64,000 nt of DNA from Mesorhizobium sp. WSM3859 (GCF_002295065.1 NZ_NSGG01000014.1:62001-126000); one strand, 5' to 3'. Shown: positions 8,227 through 17,303, counted from the first letter of the stretch. Program-made: numbers and translations. Notes: generated by a model not told the origin, from the sequence alone.

Positions 8227-9627
8227 ATGACATCAGCAAATATTCTGATCTGCGATTTTGTCGGCCTCCGCTTTGGGACCGACGGCAATCCCGACCACAG
8301 CGAGGTCCAGGCCTACATCGAAGCCAAGGGTGGCGTGTTCCACCAGACAGGCATCGCCAAGGCCGGCACCCTTGAACCCGGCAAGCTGCATTTCTTCTAC
8401 CAGCCGCAATTGAGCACGCGCGACGAATTGCTGGCCGAGGCCGGCGACGGCCGCTACGACGCCGTCATCGCCGCCGCGACCTTCATTCCGGCCGAGACCA
8501 GGTTCCGCCTCGGCGGCGTGCGCATCGGCGCCGGCACCGGCAATATGGGGTCGGCATCCTGGGGCGGGGGCAGCGGAGAAGGCGGCGAAGCGCCCTTGAT
8601 GAATACGCCCGGCATCAACAGCCGCGCCACCGCGCAAATGGCCATAAAGGCGCTGCTGAAAGTCAGGCCGAATCTCCCCGTGGACAGACTGAACAGCCTG
8701 GTCGCCGGCGGGCAGTTCGATACGGGAAAGGACCTGCGCCACTACCCGACCGAGAAGCTCGAAGGTAAAAGACTGGCGGTGATCGGCTATGGCAATATCG
8801 GCCGGGAATTCGCCAGGCTCGGCCAAGCCTTCGGCATGCGGGTCGCCATTCATGCGCGGCCCCGTCACCAAAAATGGATCGAGCTGGAAGGCTTCGACTA
8901 CGCTGCAACCATGGAAGACGCGGCGCGCGGCGCAGACGCGCTTTCGGTCCACCTTGGCCTCGGTGCTTTCGATCCCGGCGCGCAACGATACGCCAACGCC
9001 GGACTGATCGGAGATGAAGTCCTCTCCCTCCTCAACCACGGCGCCGTGCTTATCAACTACGATCGCGGCGAGCTGGTCGATGTTGCAGCGCTGGAGCGCG
9101 CGCTGGCGTCAGGACGCATTTCGCACGCGGCGATCGATGCGGACCTGTTCAAGGACGGCGGCACGCTTTCAGGCCCGATGCTGCCCTATCTCAAACTGGT
9201 CGAGGCCCATGGCGAACGCTTGGAACTTCTCCCCCATGCCGCGGCCGACACCGATCATCCCTCTCGCGTCGCCGGCGCCAAGCAGGCGGTCGATCAGATC
9301 CACGCGGTCATCACCGAGCGTCACGTTACCAATCTGAAAGGCTCGTTGCCTCCGGGTTTCGTCGATATGGGAGCGAAAGTCCCTCCCGGTATCGGCGGCA
9401 TTACGCCTCGGCACCTGGCGGCGCTCGCCGCGGACCAGGCGGTTGCCGCCGACCTGGCCGGTGCGGGCGCTGTCGTGGCCGGATTCTGGGAGCGTCTCCT
9501 CGCTGCGTCCGCGCAAGAGCGGCAGGCGCTGCTCTTTTCCGAAGGCGAAGTCTTCGCCGAGGCGGCGAACCGGCTCTCCACCTTGCTGCGCAACCATCAT
9601 CTTTCCGGGCCGTTCACGTCGAAATAG
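8227..9627 (+). CDS. D-isomer-specific 2-hydroxyacid dehydrogenase, NAD-binding, C-terminally extended
   Basis: At 466 residues this is longer than the usual 310-340 of the family. The Rossmann motif VIGYGNIGREFARLG is at 185-199, followed by the active-site Arg280 (NYDRGELVD) and the probable catalytic His337 (LLPHAAADTDHPSR). A glycine-rich loop (about 101-121) and about 100 extra residues at the C-terminus, mostly helical, are unusual. The activity is probably NAD-linked reduction of a 2-keto acid or oxidation of a D-2-hydroxyacid, but the substrate is unknown. It stands alone, 325 bases after the DJ-1 gene. Confidence 0.82.
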   Translation: MTSANILICDFVGLRFGTDGNPDHSEVQAYIEAKGGVFHQTGIAKAGTLEPGKLHFFYQPQLSTRDELLAEAGDGRYDAVIAAATFIPAETRFRLGGVRIGAGTGNMGSASWGGGSGEGGEAPLMNTPGINSRATAQMAIKALLKVRPNLPVDRLNSLVAGGQFDTGKDLRHYPTEKLEGKRLAVIGYGNIGREFARLGQAFGMRVAIHARPRHQKWIELEGFDYAATMEDAARGADALSVHLGLGAFDPGAQRYANAGLIGDEVLSLLNHGAVLINYDRGELVDVAALERALASGRISHAAIDADLFKDGGTLSGPMLPYLKLVEAHGERLELLPHAAADTDHPSRVAGAKQAVDQIHAVITERHVTNLKGSLPPGFVDMGAKVPPGIGGITPRHLAALAADQAVAADLAGAGAVVAGFWERLLAASAQERQALLFSEGEVFAEAANRLSTLLRNHHLSGPFTSK

Positions 9628-10045
9628 TCCTCCGGTTCAGCTCTCGATCTGAGAGGTAGCCTTCCAGATGACGCAGTCCGAGTCGACATTGCATGAGGAT
9701 ATCACTATATAGCGCCTGCTCCGGCTCGGGCCGAGGCAGCGTTGACCGGGAAGCTGCGATACGGCTTGTGATGCAATGCGCTGTCGAAATTAGAAAAAGG
9801 CAAGCAAAAACAATAACGGTGGCCTTCTGTCGACCCGGCCGACCATCCCATCATTCTCAATGATCTGAACGTGCACCTCGAACCCTTCCACCCCTGCGGC
9901 TCTGCGTCCCATGGACAAGATGTCTTGTCCCGTGGGCAAGGTGTCTTGCCGATCAGGGGCGACTCGGTTCGAATGGGCACGCATCCTTTGCGGGGTGCGA
10001 ACGTTCATAGCTACCAACCGGCTTTGCCGCCAGGGAAGAAGCAGT
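9628..10045. other. Gene-free stretch containing tandem palindromes
   Basis: No supported ORF lies here; open frames crossing it continue into DUF768 without coding character. The main content is the tandem dyad pair at 9913-9950 (separate entry). The rest, including the AT-richer part at 9690-9720 and 9785-9820, shows nothing that could be named. Confidence 0.45.
9913..9950. promoter_or_regulatory. Tandem dyads spaced 21 bp, candidate operator pair
   Basis: GGACAAGA (9913-9920) and TCTTGTCC (9923-9930) form a perfect dyad. GGCAAG (9935-9940) and CTTGCC (9945-9950) form a second, related one. The centres are 21 bp apart, two helical turns, and the two sites resemble each other (CAAG and CTTG half-sites). 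They lie about 100 bp upstream of the DUF768 start. Function is inference. Confidence 0.45.
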
Positions 10046-10300
10046 ATGAGTGAACATGCGATCGAGTTCTTGCGCGGATGGATTGGCGAGAAAGTCCAAT
10101 GCCCGCATTCGCCGATCGAGATCGACCAGCAGGCCGAGACTCTCGCAAAGGAGTGCTGCGCCAAGGCCGCCGAGGCTGGCATTCTCCTGGAGGACATCCA
10201 GGAAGAGGTCGGCGACATCCAGGAACTGATCGCATCGCGGCTCGAGGAAGCCGCCGAAGAAGGCAGCGGCGAACCGAAGCCGGACAAGTCCGCGGAGTAA
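10046..10300 (+). CDS. DUF768-family small protein
   Basis: An 84-residue acidic protein beginning MSEHAIEFLRGWIGEKV, which matches the start pattern of the DUF768 family known mainly from Mesorhizobium and of unknown function. The central part (EIDQQAETLAKECCAKAAEAG) and the C-terminus (LEDIQEEVGDIQELIASRL) are helical. The ATG at 10046 is chosen because GGGAAGAAG precedes it and the family begins here; the frame extends upstream into non-coding palindromic DNA. It converges with the DmpA-type gene. Confidence 0.75.
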   Translation: MSEHAIEFLRGWIGEKVQCPHSPIEIDQQAETLAKECCAKAAEAGILLEDIQEEVGDIQELIASRLEEAAEEGSGEPKPDKSAE

Positions 10301-10329
10301 ATACCCGCCCGCCAAAGCCCGGCGTGGCG

Positions 10330-11454
10330 TCATCTCTCGCCGAATTTTTCCCTCAGCCACTCCTTCGGCAGCGCCGGCACGAAATTGCCGTCGCGTCCCG
10401 TCATAGCTTCATTGGCGACCAGCGCGTTGAGGATCGCCTCCTCGACACCTTGCACGACCGCGTCGAAGAACGGATCGATGTCGACGTCCGGGATGAACTC
10501 GACATGTCCCGTCCGGCCTGACGGAGCCAGCGCGGCCTCCGGATTAGCGGTCGAGAAGGCGAGAAAAATGTCGCCCGAACTGTGGTAGCCATAGCCGCCG
10601 GTCATGGCGATGCCGAGCGGCACGCGCCTCGCGAGCCGCTTCATCTGGTGCGGCAGGAACGGCGCGTCGGTGGCGACGACGGCGATGATCGAACCCTTTT
10701 CGGCGCGTGCCGTCGCCTCGCGGATCGCCGGGTCGACAAGCTCCTGCCCAATGCGCCGGCCACGAATGGTGAAATTGCGCCGTTGGCCGAAATTCGACTG
10801 CACGAACACGCCCAGCGTGTAGCGCCTGTCCTGCCATTCGACGACGCGCGAGGCGGTGCCGGATCCGGCCTTGAGGCCGAAGGTGATCATGCCGGTGCCG
10901 CCGCCGACACTGCCTTCCTCGATGGCGCCGCCGGTAGCATTGTCGAGCGCCGCCGCGACATGCTCGACGCTGACATGATGGCCGTTGATATCGTTGAGGA
11001 AGCCGTCATAGGTCTCGGCCGCCACCGGCAGGCCCCAGCCTGTATCGAGCGCGGCCGGCAGCACCTTGTGCATCCAGCGCAGCGTGGCGTCGCGGGTGAC
11101 GCCGCAGGAATGCGTGTTGGTGATGGTGACCGGGAAGTTGAACGCGCCGGTCTCCTCGATGATATGCGTTCCTGTCAGCTCGCCATTGCCGTTCTGGCTG
11201 AACACGCCGGCGAAGACCGGCGTTGCGAGTTCCTGAACCGGCCTCGGCAGGATCGCGGTGACGCCGGTTCGCACTGGGCCGATGCCGACGTTCAGGGGCC
11301 CGTCGCCGGAAATCAGCGTCGTGTAGCCCACCGACACGCCCGGCACATCGGTGATGGCGTTGAACGGGCCTGGCGTGCCGTCGAGCGCGATGCCGAAGGA
11401 GCGCAGGCGCGGCTTGCCGGAAGGCGTGCGAAGATGCGGATCGTGGCTGCTCAT
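10330..11454 (-). CDS. P1-family (DmpA-type) autoprocessing aminopeptidase
   Basis: The 374-residue protein has the DmpA/BapA length (about 375). These N-terminal nucleophile enzymes cleave themselves at a Gly-Ser or Asn-Ser bond to give alpha and beta subunits. Here KGSIIAVVATDAP places the break at Gly254/Ser255, matching the family position, so Ser255 would be the new N-terminal nucleophile. GSVGGGTGMITFGLKAGSGT (181-200) is the conserved glycine-rich segment. Substrates include L-aminopeptides, D-amino acid esters and beta-peptides. The ATG at 11454 has GAGGA seven bases upstream and lies just after the xseA stop, so the two genes are probably co-transcribed. A longer frame reaching into xseA is not used. 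Confidence 0.88.
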   Translation of the reverse strand: MSSHDPHLRTPSGKPRLRSFGIALDGTPGPFNAITDVPGVSVGYTTLISGDGPLNVGIGPVRTGVTAILPRPVQELATPVFAGVFSQNGNGELTGTHIIEETGAFNFPVTITNTHSCGVTRDATLRWMHKVLPAALDTGWGLPVAAETYDGFLNDINGHHVSVEHVAAALDNATGGAIEEGSVGGGTGMITFGLKAGSGTASRVVEWQDRRYTLGVFVQSNFGQRRNFTIRGRRIGQELVDPAIREATARAEKGSIIAVVATDAPFLPHQMKRLARRVPLGIAMTGGYGYHSSGDIFLAFSTANPEAALAPSGRTGHVEFIPDVDIDPFFDAVVQGVEEAILNALVANEAMTGRDGNFVPALPKEWLREKFGER

Positions 11455-11461
11455 GCGGTCC

Positions 11462-13027
11462 TCAGAACAACGAGCCCTGATTGCCCGGCTCCTTGGCCTT
11501 GGCGGGCGGCTTCGCGGCCAGCTTCGGCCGCGCGCCGCCACTGGTGGCGATGGCCTCGGCAGTGCCGTCGGCGAATTCCAGCTGCAAGGCCGCGCCCGGC
11601 GCCACGTCGTCGACCCGCTTGATGACGGCGCCGTCGGCATCCTTGACCAGCGCGAAGCCCCGCGCCAGCACGGCTTTGTGCGACAGCGTCGACAAGAGCC
11701 GGTCGGCCTGGGTCAACGCGGCGCGCAGCCGGTCGAGCCGCCGCGCCAGTGCCTGGTCCTGCCTGCGCGACAGTCCGGCCAATGCGTCGGCCTGCAGCTT
11801 CTGCCGCCGCACGATCGGCGCCGGCGACAGTCGCGTCGAATTGCGCTGGAAGCGCTGGCGCCGCTCGCGCACGATGGCGAAAAACGCCGCGCGGGCACGC
11901 GCGATGTCGCGACCGGTCAGCGTGCGCGCTTCGTTGAGGCGCCGCGACAGGGTGGCCGGCGTCAGCCTTTGCCGCTCCAGCGTTGCCCGCTTGCGCTCGA
12001 TATTCACCGTCAGCCCGCGGCCGAGACGGCTGGTCGCATCGTCGAAACGGCGGCGCGGCAGCGCCAGCAACTGGTCCGGCGAGGGGAGCGCACGCGCTGC
12101 CGCCCGCACCGCCTGGCGCTTGCGATCCAGATGCCGCGAGGTGCAGGCATTGAGCCGCGCGCCAAGGTTGGCCAAGGTGGCCTCCAGATCCGCCCTGACC
12201 GGCACGGCGATCTCGGCCGCGCCCGTCGGCGTCGGCGCGCGCCTATCGGCAACAAAGTCGATCAGGGTCGTATCGGTCTCGTGTCCAACGGCCGAGATCA
12301 CCGGGATGGCGGACGCCGCAACGGCGCGTGCCAGCCCTTCGTCATTGAAGCCCCAGAGGTCTTCGAGGCTGCCGCCGCCGCGCGCCACGATCAAGAGGTC
12401 GGGTTGGCGGATGGGGCCATCCCATGTCAACGCGTTGAAGCCGTTGACGGCCGCGGTCACTTCCCTGGCCGTCGTCTCGCCCTGTACCCTTACCGGCCAG
12501 ACCAGCACATGAAGCGGAAACCGGTCCTTGATGCGATGGATGATATCGCGGATCACCGAGCCGGTCGGCGAGGTGACGACGCCGATGACTTTGGGCATGA
12601 ACGGCAGCCGCCGCTTGCGGCTTGCATCGAACAGGCCTTCGGCCTGCAGCCGGCGCTTGCGCTCTTCGAGCAGCGCCATCAGCGCGCCGGCGCCTGCCGG
12701 CTCCAGATTGTCGATGACGATCTGGTAGTTGGATTTGCCGGGGTAGGTCGTCAGCCGGCCGCTGGCGATCACCTCCATACCTTCCTCGGGGCGGAATTTC
12801 AGGCGCGCCATGGTGGTCTTCCAGACCACGGCATCGATCCGCGCCCGGTCGTCCTTCAGCGCGAAGTAAGCATGGCCGGACGAATGCGGGCCGCGATAGC
12901 CGGAAATCTCACCGCGCACCCGCACATTGCCGAAGGCATCCTCGACAGTGCGCTTCAGCGCACCGGAAATCTCGCTAACCGTGTATTCGGTGGCGTTGCT
13001 GCATGATTCGGTTGCTGTTTCACTCAT
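11462..13027 (-). CDS. xseA: Exodeoxyribonuclease VII large subunit
   Basis: At 521 residues this is full length. The N-terminal OB-fold (about 13-115: YTVSEISGALKRTVE, VRGEISGYRGPHSSGHAYF) is followed by the catalytic domain (about 135-330; PKVIGVVTSPTGSVIRDI, VARGGGSLEDLWGFN, SAVGHETDTTLIDFVAD RRAPTPT). A coiled-coil region and a C-terminal segment (ARGFALVKDADG) complete it. With XseB it forms exonuclease VII, which degrades single-stranded DNA into oligonucleotides during repair. xseB is not in the window. It is the upstream gene of a pair with the DmpA-type peptidase. Confidence 0.95.
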   Translation of the reverse strand: MSETATESCSNATEYTVSEISGALKRTVEDAFGNVRVRGEISGYRGPHSSGHAYFALKDDRARIDAVVWKTTMARLKFRPEEGMEVIASGRLTTYPGKSNYQIVIDNLEPAGAGALMALLEERKRRLQAEGLFDASRKRRLPFMPKVIGVVTSPTGSVIRDIIHRIKDRFPLHVLVWPVRVQGETTAREVTAAVNGFNALTWDGPIRQPDLLIVARGGGSLEDLWGFNDEGLARAVAASAIPVISAVGHETDTTLIDFVADRRAPTPTGAAEIAVPVRADLEATLANLGARLNACTSRHLDRKRQAVRAAARALPSPDQLLALPRRRFDDATSRLGRGLTVNIERKRATLERQRLTPATLSRRLNEARTLTGRDIARARAAFFAIVRERRQRFQRNSTRLSPAPIVRRQKLQADALAGLSRRQDQALARRLDRLRAALTQADRLLSTLSHKAVLARGFALVKDADGAVIKRVDDVAPGAALQLEFADGTAEAIATSGGARPKLAAKPPAKAKEPGNQGSLF

Positions 13028-13146
13028 TGTGCGATTGGGGAACGCTTATCGGCCGGCGTCAAGCACCGAGAAACCCCGCTAATATTATAACGTGATTTTA
13101 AGCCGGATTTGCTTTGACTGACGGCAGAGAGCCGGCCAGGGACGTG

Positions 13147-15357
13147 ATGAGCGCACGCAACAACAACAGCCCGTTGACGCATCAGGTCACGCTGACCGTG
13201 CTGACGCTCGCCGCTTTCACTTTGGCGATTGTCGTCGGCTTCGGCTTCTACGCCGCCAATCAGGCCGACGAGGCTTCGCTCGAACGGCAGAAGATTTTCA
13301 TCGCCGATGGGCTGAACGACCAGATTGCCACGGTCCAGCGCGAGCAGGAAAGCGTGACGATCTGGGATGACTCGGTAACCAATGTGAGGGCGGGCAATCA
13401 GGCCTGGATCGAGGAAAACCTCAGCACCTGGATGTACACCTACTACGGTCACAACCGGATCTACATCCTCGACGCCGCCAACCATGTGATCCACGCCATG
13501 CGGGAAGGCAAGGTCGTCGCGGCGTCGGCTTTCGGCGAGGACGAGCCGGAACTGCGGCCGACCATCGAGAAGCTGCGCCACATGTTGGCTGAGCCGCCAA
13601 AGGCCGACGCCTCCGGCCAGCCGGCCAAGATGGTCGCGCAGGATCTCGTCTCGCTCGAGGGGAAGCCCGCGATCCTGAGCGTCATGCCGCTGGTGCCGAG
13701 TACGGATCGCGTCACCCAGGCGCCTGGTACGGAATATCTGCATATCTCGGCAGAGTTCATCAACGATGCCGTCATCGGCAAGATCGCGGCCAAATACCTG
13801 CTCGATGGCGCGCGCCTGGTACCCTTGTCCGAGCCGGTTGGCCCGGCCGCCGTGCCGCTGGTCGATTCGCGTGGCGTCATCCTCGGCTATATCGGCTGGG
13901 ACCAGTTGCGGCCCGGCCTCACCTTGGTGCGCAAGATCGCGCCAGCCTTGGCGATCGCGCTGCTCGTCGCGGGCGGCGTTCTGGTGTTCCTACTTCGCCG
14001 ATTGCGCCGCGCCTCGACCGCACTGCAGACCAGCCAGGACCAGGCGCAATATCTCGCCTTCCATGACACGCTCACCGGCCTGCCCAACCGGGCGCTGTTC
14101 GAGGACCGGCTGCGGCGCACGCTGCTGTTCGCCAGCCAGGACGGAACGCGCGTGGCACTGCTTTACCTCGACCTCGACCGCTTCAAGCACATCAACGACA
14201 CGCTCGGCCATCCGGCCGGCGACGAGCTCGTGCGCCAGACGGCGGCGCGGTTCAAGCACACGATCCGCGAAGTCGATACCGTCGCACGGCTCGGCGGCGA
14301 CGAGTTCGCCATCATCCTGCTCGATGTGCCCGATGTCAGAAGCGCCGAAGATATCGCCGAAAGGCTGCTTTTGAAGCTGCGCGAGCCGTTCAGGCTGATC
14401 GACGATCAGGTCTTCGTCAGCGCCAGCATCGGCATCGCGCTCTCGTCCGGATCGGAGACGGACGCGGACGATCTGCTGCGCAAGGCCGACATCGCCCTCT
14501 ACGAGGCCAAGAAGAACGGCCGTGGCCGCTACCAGCTGTTTGCCGGCGACATGGACGATCTGCTGCTGCGCAAGCGCAAGGTCGAGGCGGAGCTGCGCAA
14601 GGCGCTGGATGGTGACGGCGGCATAAGGCTCGCTTATCAGCCCGTCTTCGCGGTGGACGGCCACCGGATTCTTGGCGCCGAAGCGCTGATCCGCTGGGGG
14701 CATGAGGTGCATGGCGCGCTGCCTGCGGGGCAATTCATCGCCATCGCCGAGGAGCGTGGCCTCATCGGCGAACTCGGCAAATGGGCACTGACCGAGGCCT
14801 GCAGCTTCGCGGTTACGACCGAACTCCCCTGGATCGCCGTCAACATCTCGCCCGTTCAGTTGCGCGATGCCGGCTTCGCCGCACTGGTTGCGTCGGTCCT
14901 GAGCGAGACCGGGTTGGACCCGGCCCGGCTGCAACTCGAGACCACCGAGGGGGTGCTGCTCGAGCACAACGATACGATTACCTCCGTCATCGCAACCCTG
15001 CGTGACTCCGGCGTCCGCATCGTTCTAGACGATTTCGGCACGGGCTATTCGTCGCTGAGCTATCTGCGCCGTCAGTCGATCGACAAGCTGAAGATCGACC
15101 GCTCGTTCGTGCGCCTTCTCGACGAGGACGAAAGTGCCCGCGCGATCGTCAAGTCGCTGATCGAGCTGGCACTGGCGCTAAGGGTGGAAGTGACCGCCGA
15201 AGGTGTCGAGACCGATGGACAGAAGGCCCTGCTGGTCGGCATGGGCTGCCGTCAATTGCAGGGCTATCTGCTATCGCCGCCGCTGGAGCCCGGCCAGTTG
15301 CTGGCGCTGCCGGGGGTTTCGCCTGCCGACCAGGAACGTTCGGCCGTTCGTGCATAG
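13147..15357 (+). CDS. Membrane-bound GGDEF-EAL cyclic-di-GMP enzyme with CHASE4-like sensor
   Basis: The 736-residue protein has an N-terminal transmembrane helix (about 12-38), a periplasmic CHASE4-like sensor (about 45-255; VTIWDDSVTNVR), a second helix (about 265-285), then GGDEF and EAL domains. GGDEF is intact at 383-387, with the inhibitory RxxD I-site (REVD) five residues before it. The EAL triad is intact at 512-514, with DDFGTGYSS and AEGVET, so both synthesis and breakdown of c-di-GMP look possible. The ATG at 13147 is preferred (AGGGA upstream); a TTG at 13114 is possible. It is divergent from xseA and followed by a hairpin repeat overlapping its stop. Confidence 0.92.
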   Translation: MSARNNNSPLTHQVTLTVLTLAAFTLAIVVGFGFYAANQADEASLERQKIFIADGLNDQIATVQREQESVTIWDDSVTNVRAGNQAWIEENLSTWMYTYYGHNRIYILDAANHVIHAMREGKVVAASAFGEDEPELRPTIEKLRHMLAEPPKADASGQPAKMVAQDLVSLEGKPAILSVMPLVPSTDRVTQAPGTEYLHISAEFINDAVIGKIAAKYLLDGARLVPLSEPVGPAAVPLVDSRGVILGYIGWDQLRPGLTLVRKIAPALAIALLVAGGVLVFLLRRLRRASTALQTSQDQAQYLAFHDTLTGLPNRALFEDRLRRTLLFASQDGTRVALLYLDLDRFKHINDTLGHPAGDELVRQTAARFKHTIREVDTVARLGGDEFAIILLDVPDVRSAEDIAERLLLKLREPFRLIDDQVFVSASIGIALSSGSETDADDLLRKADIALYEAKKNGRGRYQLFAGDMDDLLLRKRKVEAELRKALDGDGGIRLAYQPVFAVDGHRILGAEALIRWGHEVHGALPAGQFIAIAEERGLIGELGKWALTEACSFAVTTELPWIAVNISPVQLRDAGFAALVASVLSETGLDPARLQLETTEGVLLEHNDTITSVIATLRDSGVRIVLDDFGTGYSSLSYLRRQSIDKLKIDRSFVRLLDEDESARAIVKSLIELALALRVEVTAEGVETDGQKALLVGMGCRQLQGYLLSPPLEPGQLLALPGVSPADQERSAVRA

Positions 15358-15394
15358 AGCGTTCCACCGTTTCGCGGAAACGGTGAATCGCTCT
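15356..15394. repeat. Palindromic repeat (AGAGCG...CGCTCT hairpin)
   Basis: AGAGCG (15356-15361) pairs with CGCTCT (15389-15394), and inside it ACCGTTTC pairs with GAAACGGT around a GCG loop. It begins within the TAG stop of the GGDEF-EAL gene. It directly precedes the second palindrome at 15411-15456, so the two form a mosaic. It may also act as a terminator, though no T-run follows. Confidence 0.6.
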
Positions 15395-15410
15395 ATCTCT
15401 TTGTTTCAAC

Positions 15411-15456
15411 GCAATTCCTGACGGAAAAACCGCTTCACACTTTTCCTGGAATTGCT
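15411..15456. repeat. REP-like element, GCAATTCC/GGAATTGC family, copy 1
   Basis: An imperfect palindrome with outer arms GCAATTCC (15411-15418) and GGAATTGC (15448-15455) around a core reading, on the minus strand, AAAAGTG-TGAAGCGGTTTTTCCG. The same arms and core recur at 33983-34029 and 52623-52670, and the core alone at 20994-21039. Confidence 0.7.
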
Positions 15457-15462
15457 GCCGTC

Positions 15463-16419
15463 TTACCAGCCAGGCATGATCTGGTTTGCCTTGATCCGCT
15501 TCATCTTGGCAAAGGCGAGCGCCGCGAAGTCGAAGCTTCCCGCCTCTTCACTCACCGGCACGGAAATGTTGTCGAGGCTTTCGGCGATGTGACGGGCCAA
15601 GGCGTCGACGATCTCCGGCTGCGAGGTCTGGCCGCGCATGATGCCGATGCGGCAGTCCGGCAACTGGCCGAAGCCGTCGGCCTCGCCGAGCACGCGCATG
15701 CCGGGCCGAAGCGCGCATTCCGGCAGCACCGAAATGGCGAGGCCTGACAGCACGGCTGCGGTGATGACCGTGGCCGAGAAGCTGGAGAACAGCACGCGGT
15801 ACTCGCGGCTCTGCCGGTCGAGCACGTCGACCGCGGCGCGCCGCCAGATGCAGTTCGGCCGGCCGAAAGCCATCGGCAGGATTTCCTGTTCATGCGTGGC
15901 GTGGTTGGCCGAGGTGACCCACAAAAGCGGCTCGCGCCGCACCACTTCCGACTGGCCGCGCGTGTCGTTATGCGTGACCAGCGCGAGGTCGAGATTGCCG
16001 CGCTTGATGTGCTCGACCAGCCCCGGCGTCGGCTCGCAGACGACGGTCAGCTCGACGCGCGGGTTCGAGCGCGAGAAGCGCGCCATGATCTCGGGCAGGA
16101 ATCGGTCGGCATAATCGTCCGGCGTGCCGATGCGGATCGTGCCTTCGAGCCGCTGGTCGTCGAAGGCCGCGAGCGTCTCGCGGTTGAGGTAGATCAGCCG
16201 CCGCGCATAGGAAAGCAGCCTGTCGCCCTCCTCGGTCAGCTTGTTGGTGCGGCCGTCCTTTTCGAACAGCGGCTTGCCGATCCGCTCCTCCAGCCGCCGC
16301 ATCTGCATCGACACGGCCGACTGTGTCCGGTGCACCTCCTCGGCCGCGCGGGTGAAGCTGCCGGTGTCGGCGATCGAGATGAAGGTTTGCAACTGATCGA
16401 GGTCAAGCGGCGCTTTCAT
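15463..16419 (-). CDS. LysR-family transcriptional regulator
   Basis: The 318-residue protein has a winged helix at residues 5-65 (FTRAAEEVHRTQSAVSMQMRRL is the helix-turn-helix core, given as FTRAAEEVHRTQ and SAVSMQMRRL) and a LysR substrate-binding domain from about 90 to 300. Targets and effector are unknown. It is divergent from the DUF1127 gene, with a dyad of LysR-box type at 16452-16477 between them. A C-terminal tail of about 20 residues beyond the usual end is lysine-rich. Confidence 0.88.
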   Translation of the reverse strand: MKAPLDLDQLQTFISIADTGSFTRAAEEVHRTQSAVSMQMRRLEERIGKPLFEKDGRTNKLTEEGDRLLSYARRLIYLNRETLAAFDDQRLEGTIRIGTPDDYADRFLPEIMARFSRSNPRVELTVVCEPTPGLVEHIKRGNLDLALVTHNDTRGQSEVVRREPLLWVTSANHATHEQEILPMAFGRPNCIWRRAAVDVLDRQSREYRVLFSSFSATVITAAVLSGLAISVLPECALRPGMRVLGEADGFGQLPDCRIGIMRGQTSQPEIVDALARHIAESLDNISVPVSEEAGSFDFAALAFAKMKRIKANQIMPGW

Positions 16420-16451
16420 CGGTCCAACCTATCATTGATGTTGATGCTACA

Positions 16452-16477
16452 GATTAAAAACATTCGTTGGATTAATC
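16452..16477. promoter_or_regulatory. Candidate LysR operator (GATTAA-N14-TTAATC)
   Basis: GATTAA (16452-16457) and TTAATC (16472-16477) form an AT-rich dyad in the 182-bp divergent region, 33 bases upstream of the LysR start. Its position and symmetry suit autoregulation and possible control of the DUF1127 gene. Confidence 0.4.
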
Positions 16478-16601
16478 AATCGTGCGATGGCAAATTGCCA
16501 TTGTCCACATGAGAACATGTGAATGGAAACCGGAACGGCGCTTCTCCCAAGGCGCCGGTTGGCTGGTTTCGTCCGCTCGACTCCTGAAAGGAGAGACTGA
16601 A

Positions 16602-16892
16602 ATGACCACGATTGAATTCGCCTCCGAGACCTCGCGCATCACCACGCGTCCGGCCGTTGCGATGCTTGTGGTCAATGCCATCGCCAACAGCTACCGAGCC
16701 TGGAAAAACCGTCGCGCCTTCTATCGCCTCGGCGAGATGTCGGACGCCGAGCTGGCCGATATCGGCCTGACCCGCGCGGACCTCTATGTCGCCGTCGCCG
16801 TGCCCTTCGGCCGCGATCCGACGGCGAAGCTGCGCGCTATCGCCAGCGAGCGCGCCGACACGATCGAGGACCTTGCTCGTCAGGTAGGCTGA
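16602..16892 (+). CDS. DUF1127-domain small protein
   Basis: A 96-residue protein whose middle (AWKNRRAFYRLGEMSDAELADIGLTRADL, given as AWKNRRAFYRLGEMSD and AELADIGLTRADL) is the DUF1127 signature found in many small alphaproteobacterial proteins. Some family members bind RNA or affect phosphate and stress responses; no function can be assigned here. The ATG at 16602 follows AAAGGAGA, an excellent ribosome site; the longer upstream frame is rejected. A clear terminator follows at 17009-17040. Confidence 0.82.
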   Translation: MTTIEFASETSRITTRPAVAMLVVNAIANSYRAWKNRRAFYRLGEMSDAELADIGLTRADLYVAVAVPFGRDPTAKLRAIASERADTIEDLARQVG

Positions 16893-17008
16893 AGGGCGGC
16901 GTTTCCTTGGATTTCCCGTCGCGCTGAACCATTTCGCCGCTCGGCGCGACCAAGTTCATGCAGGCTCCCACACTCCCTGCCGGTTCCCCGCCGGCCAGCC
17001 TGCGCATT

Positions 17009-17040
17009 GCCCGGTTCTCCTCCAGGACCGGGCATTTTTT
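17009..17040 (+). terminator. Rho-independent terminator
   Basis: GCCCGGT (17009-17015) pairs with ACCGGGC (17027-17033) around an 11-base loop, then A and six T. It ends the DUF1127 transcript. Confidence 0.8.
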
Positions 17041-17078
17041 ATGGGCTGCGCCCTTTCTGTCGAAAGGCCTTCGGGGGA

Positions 17079-17303
17079 TCAGGCGAAAGCCAGTTTTCTC
17101 GACGGTCTTGGCACTGATCGGCCAAGTTCATGCGCCGCCTCTATCCAAGCCGCGATGGCATCCTGAACATTCGCGATGGCCTCTTCGGGAGTTTCGCCAT
17201 CGCTCATGCAACCGGGAAGATCCGGGACATAAGCGGAGAACCCGCCACCGTCCTCAATCGAGAGTGGTGCGATGACGACAGGATATTCAAGCTTGTCCGT
17301 CAT
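17079..17303 (-). CDS. hicB: HicB-family antitoxin
   Basis: A 74-residue protein reading YPVVIAPL, GGFSAYVPDLPGCMSDG, TPEEAIANVQDAIAAWIE, the partial RNase-H fold of HicB antitoxins. HicB binds and blocks the HicA RNA-cleaving toxin. It starts within the 3' end of hicA (17-base overlap), as expected of a toxin-antitoxin pair. It has no room for the C-terminal ribbon-helix-helix or HTH domain that many HicB proteins carry, so it may not repress its own promoter directly. Confidence 0.85.
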   Translation of the reverse strand: MTDKLEYPVVIAPLSIEDGGGFSAYVPDLPGCMSDGETPEEAIANVQDAIAAWIEAAHELGRSVPRPSRKLAFA

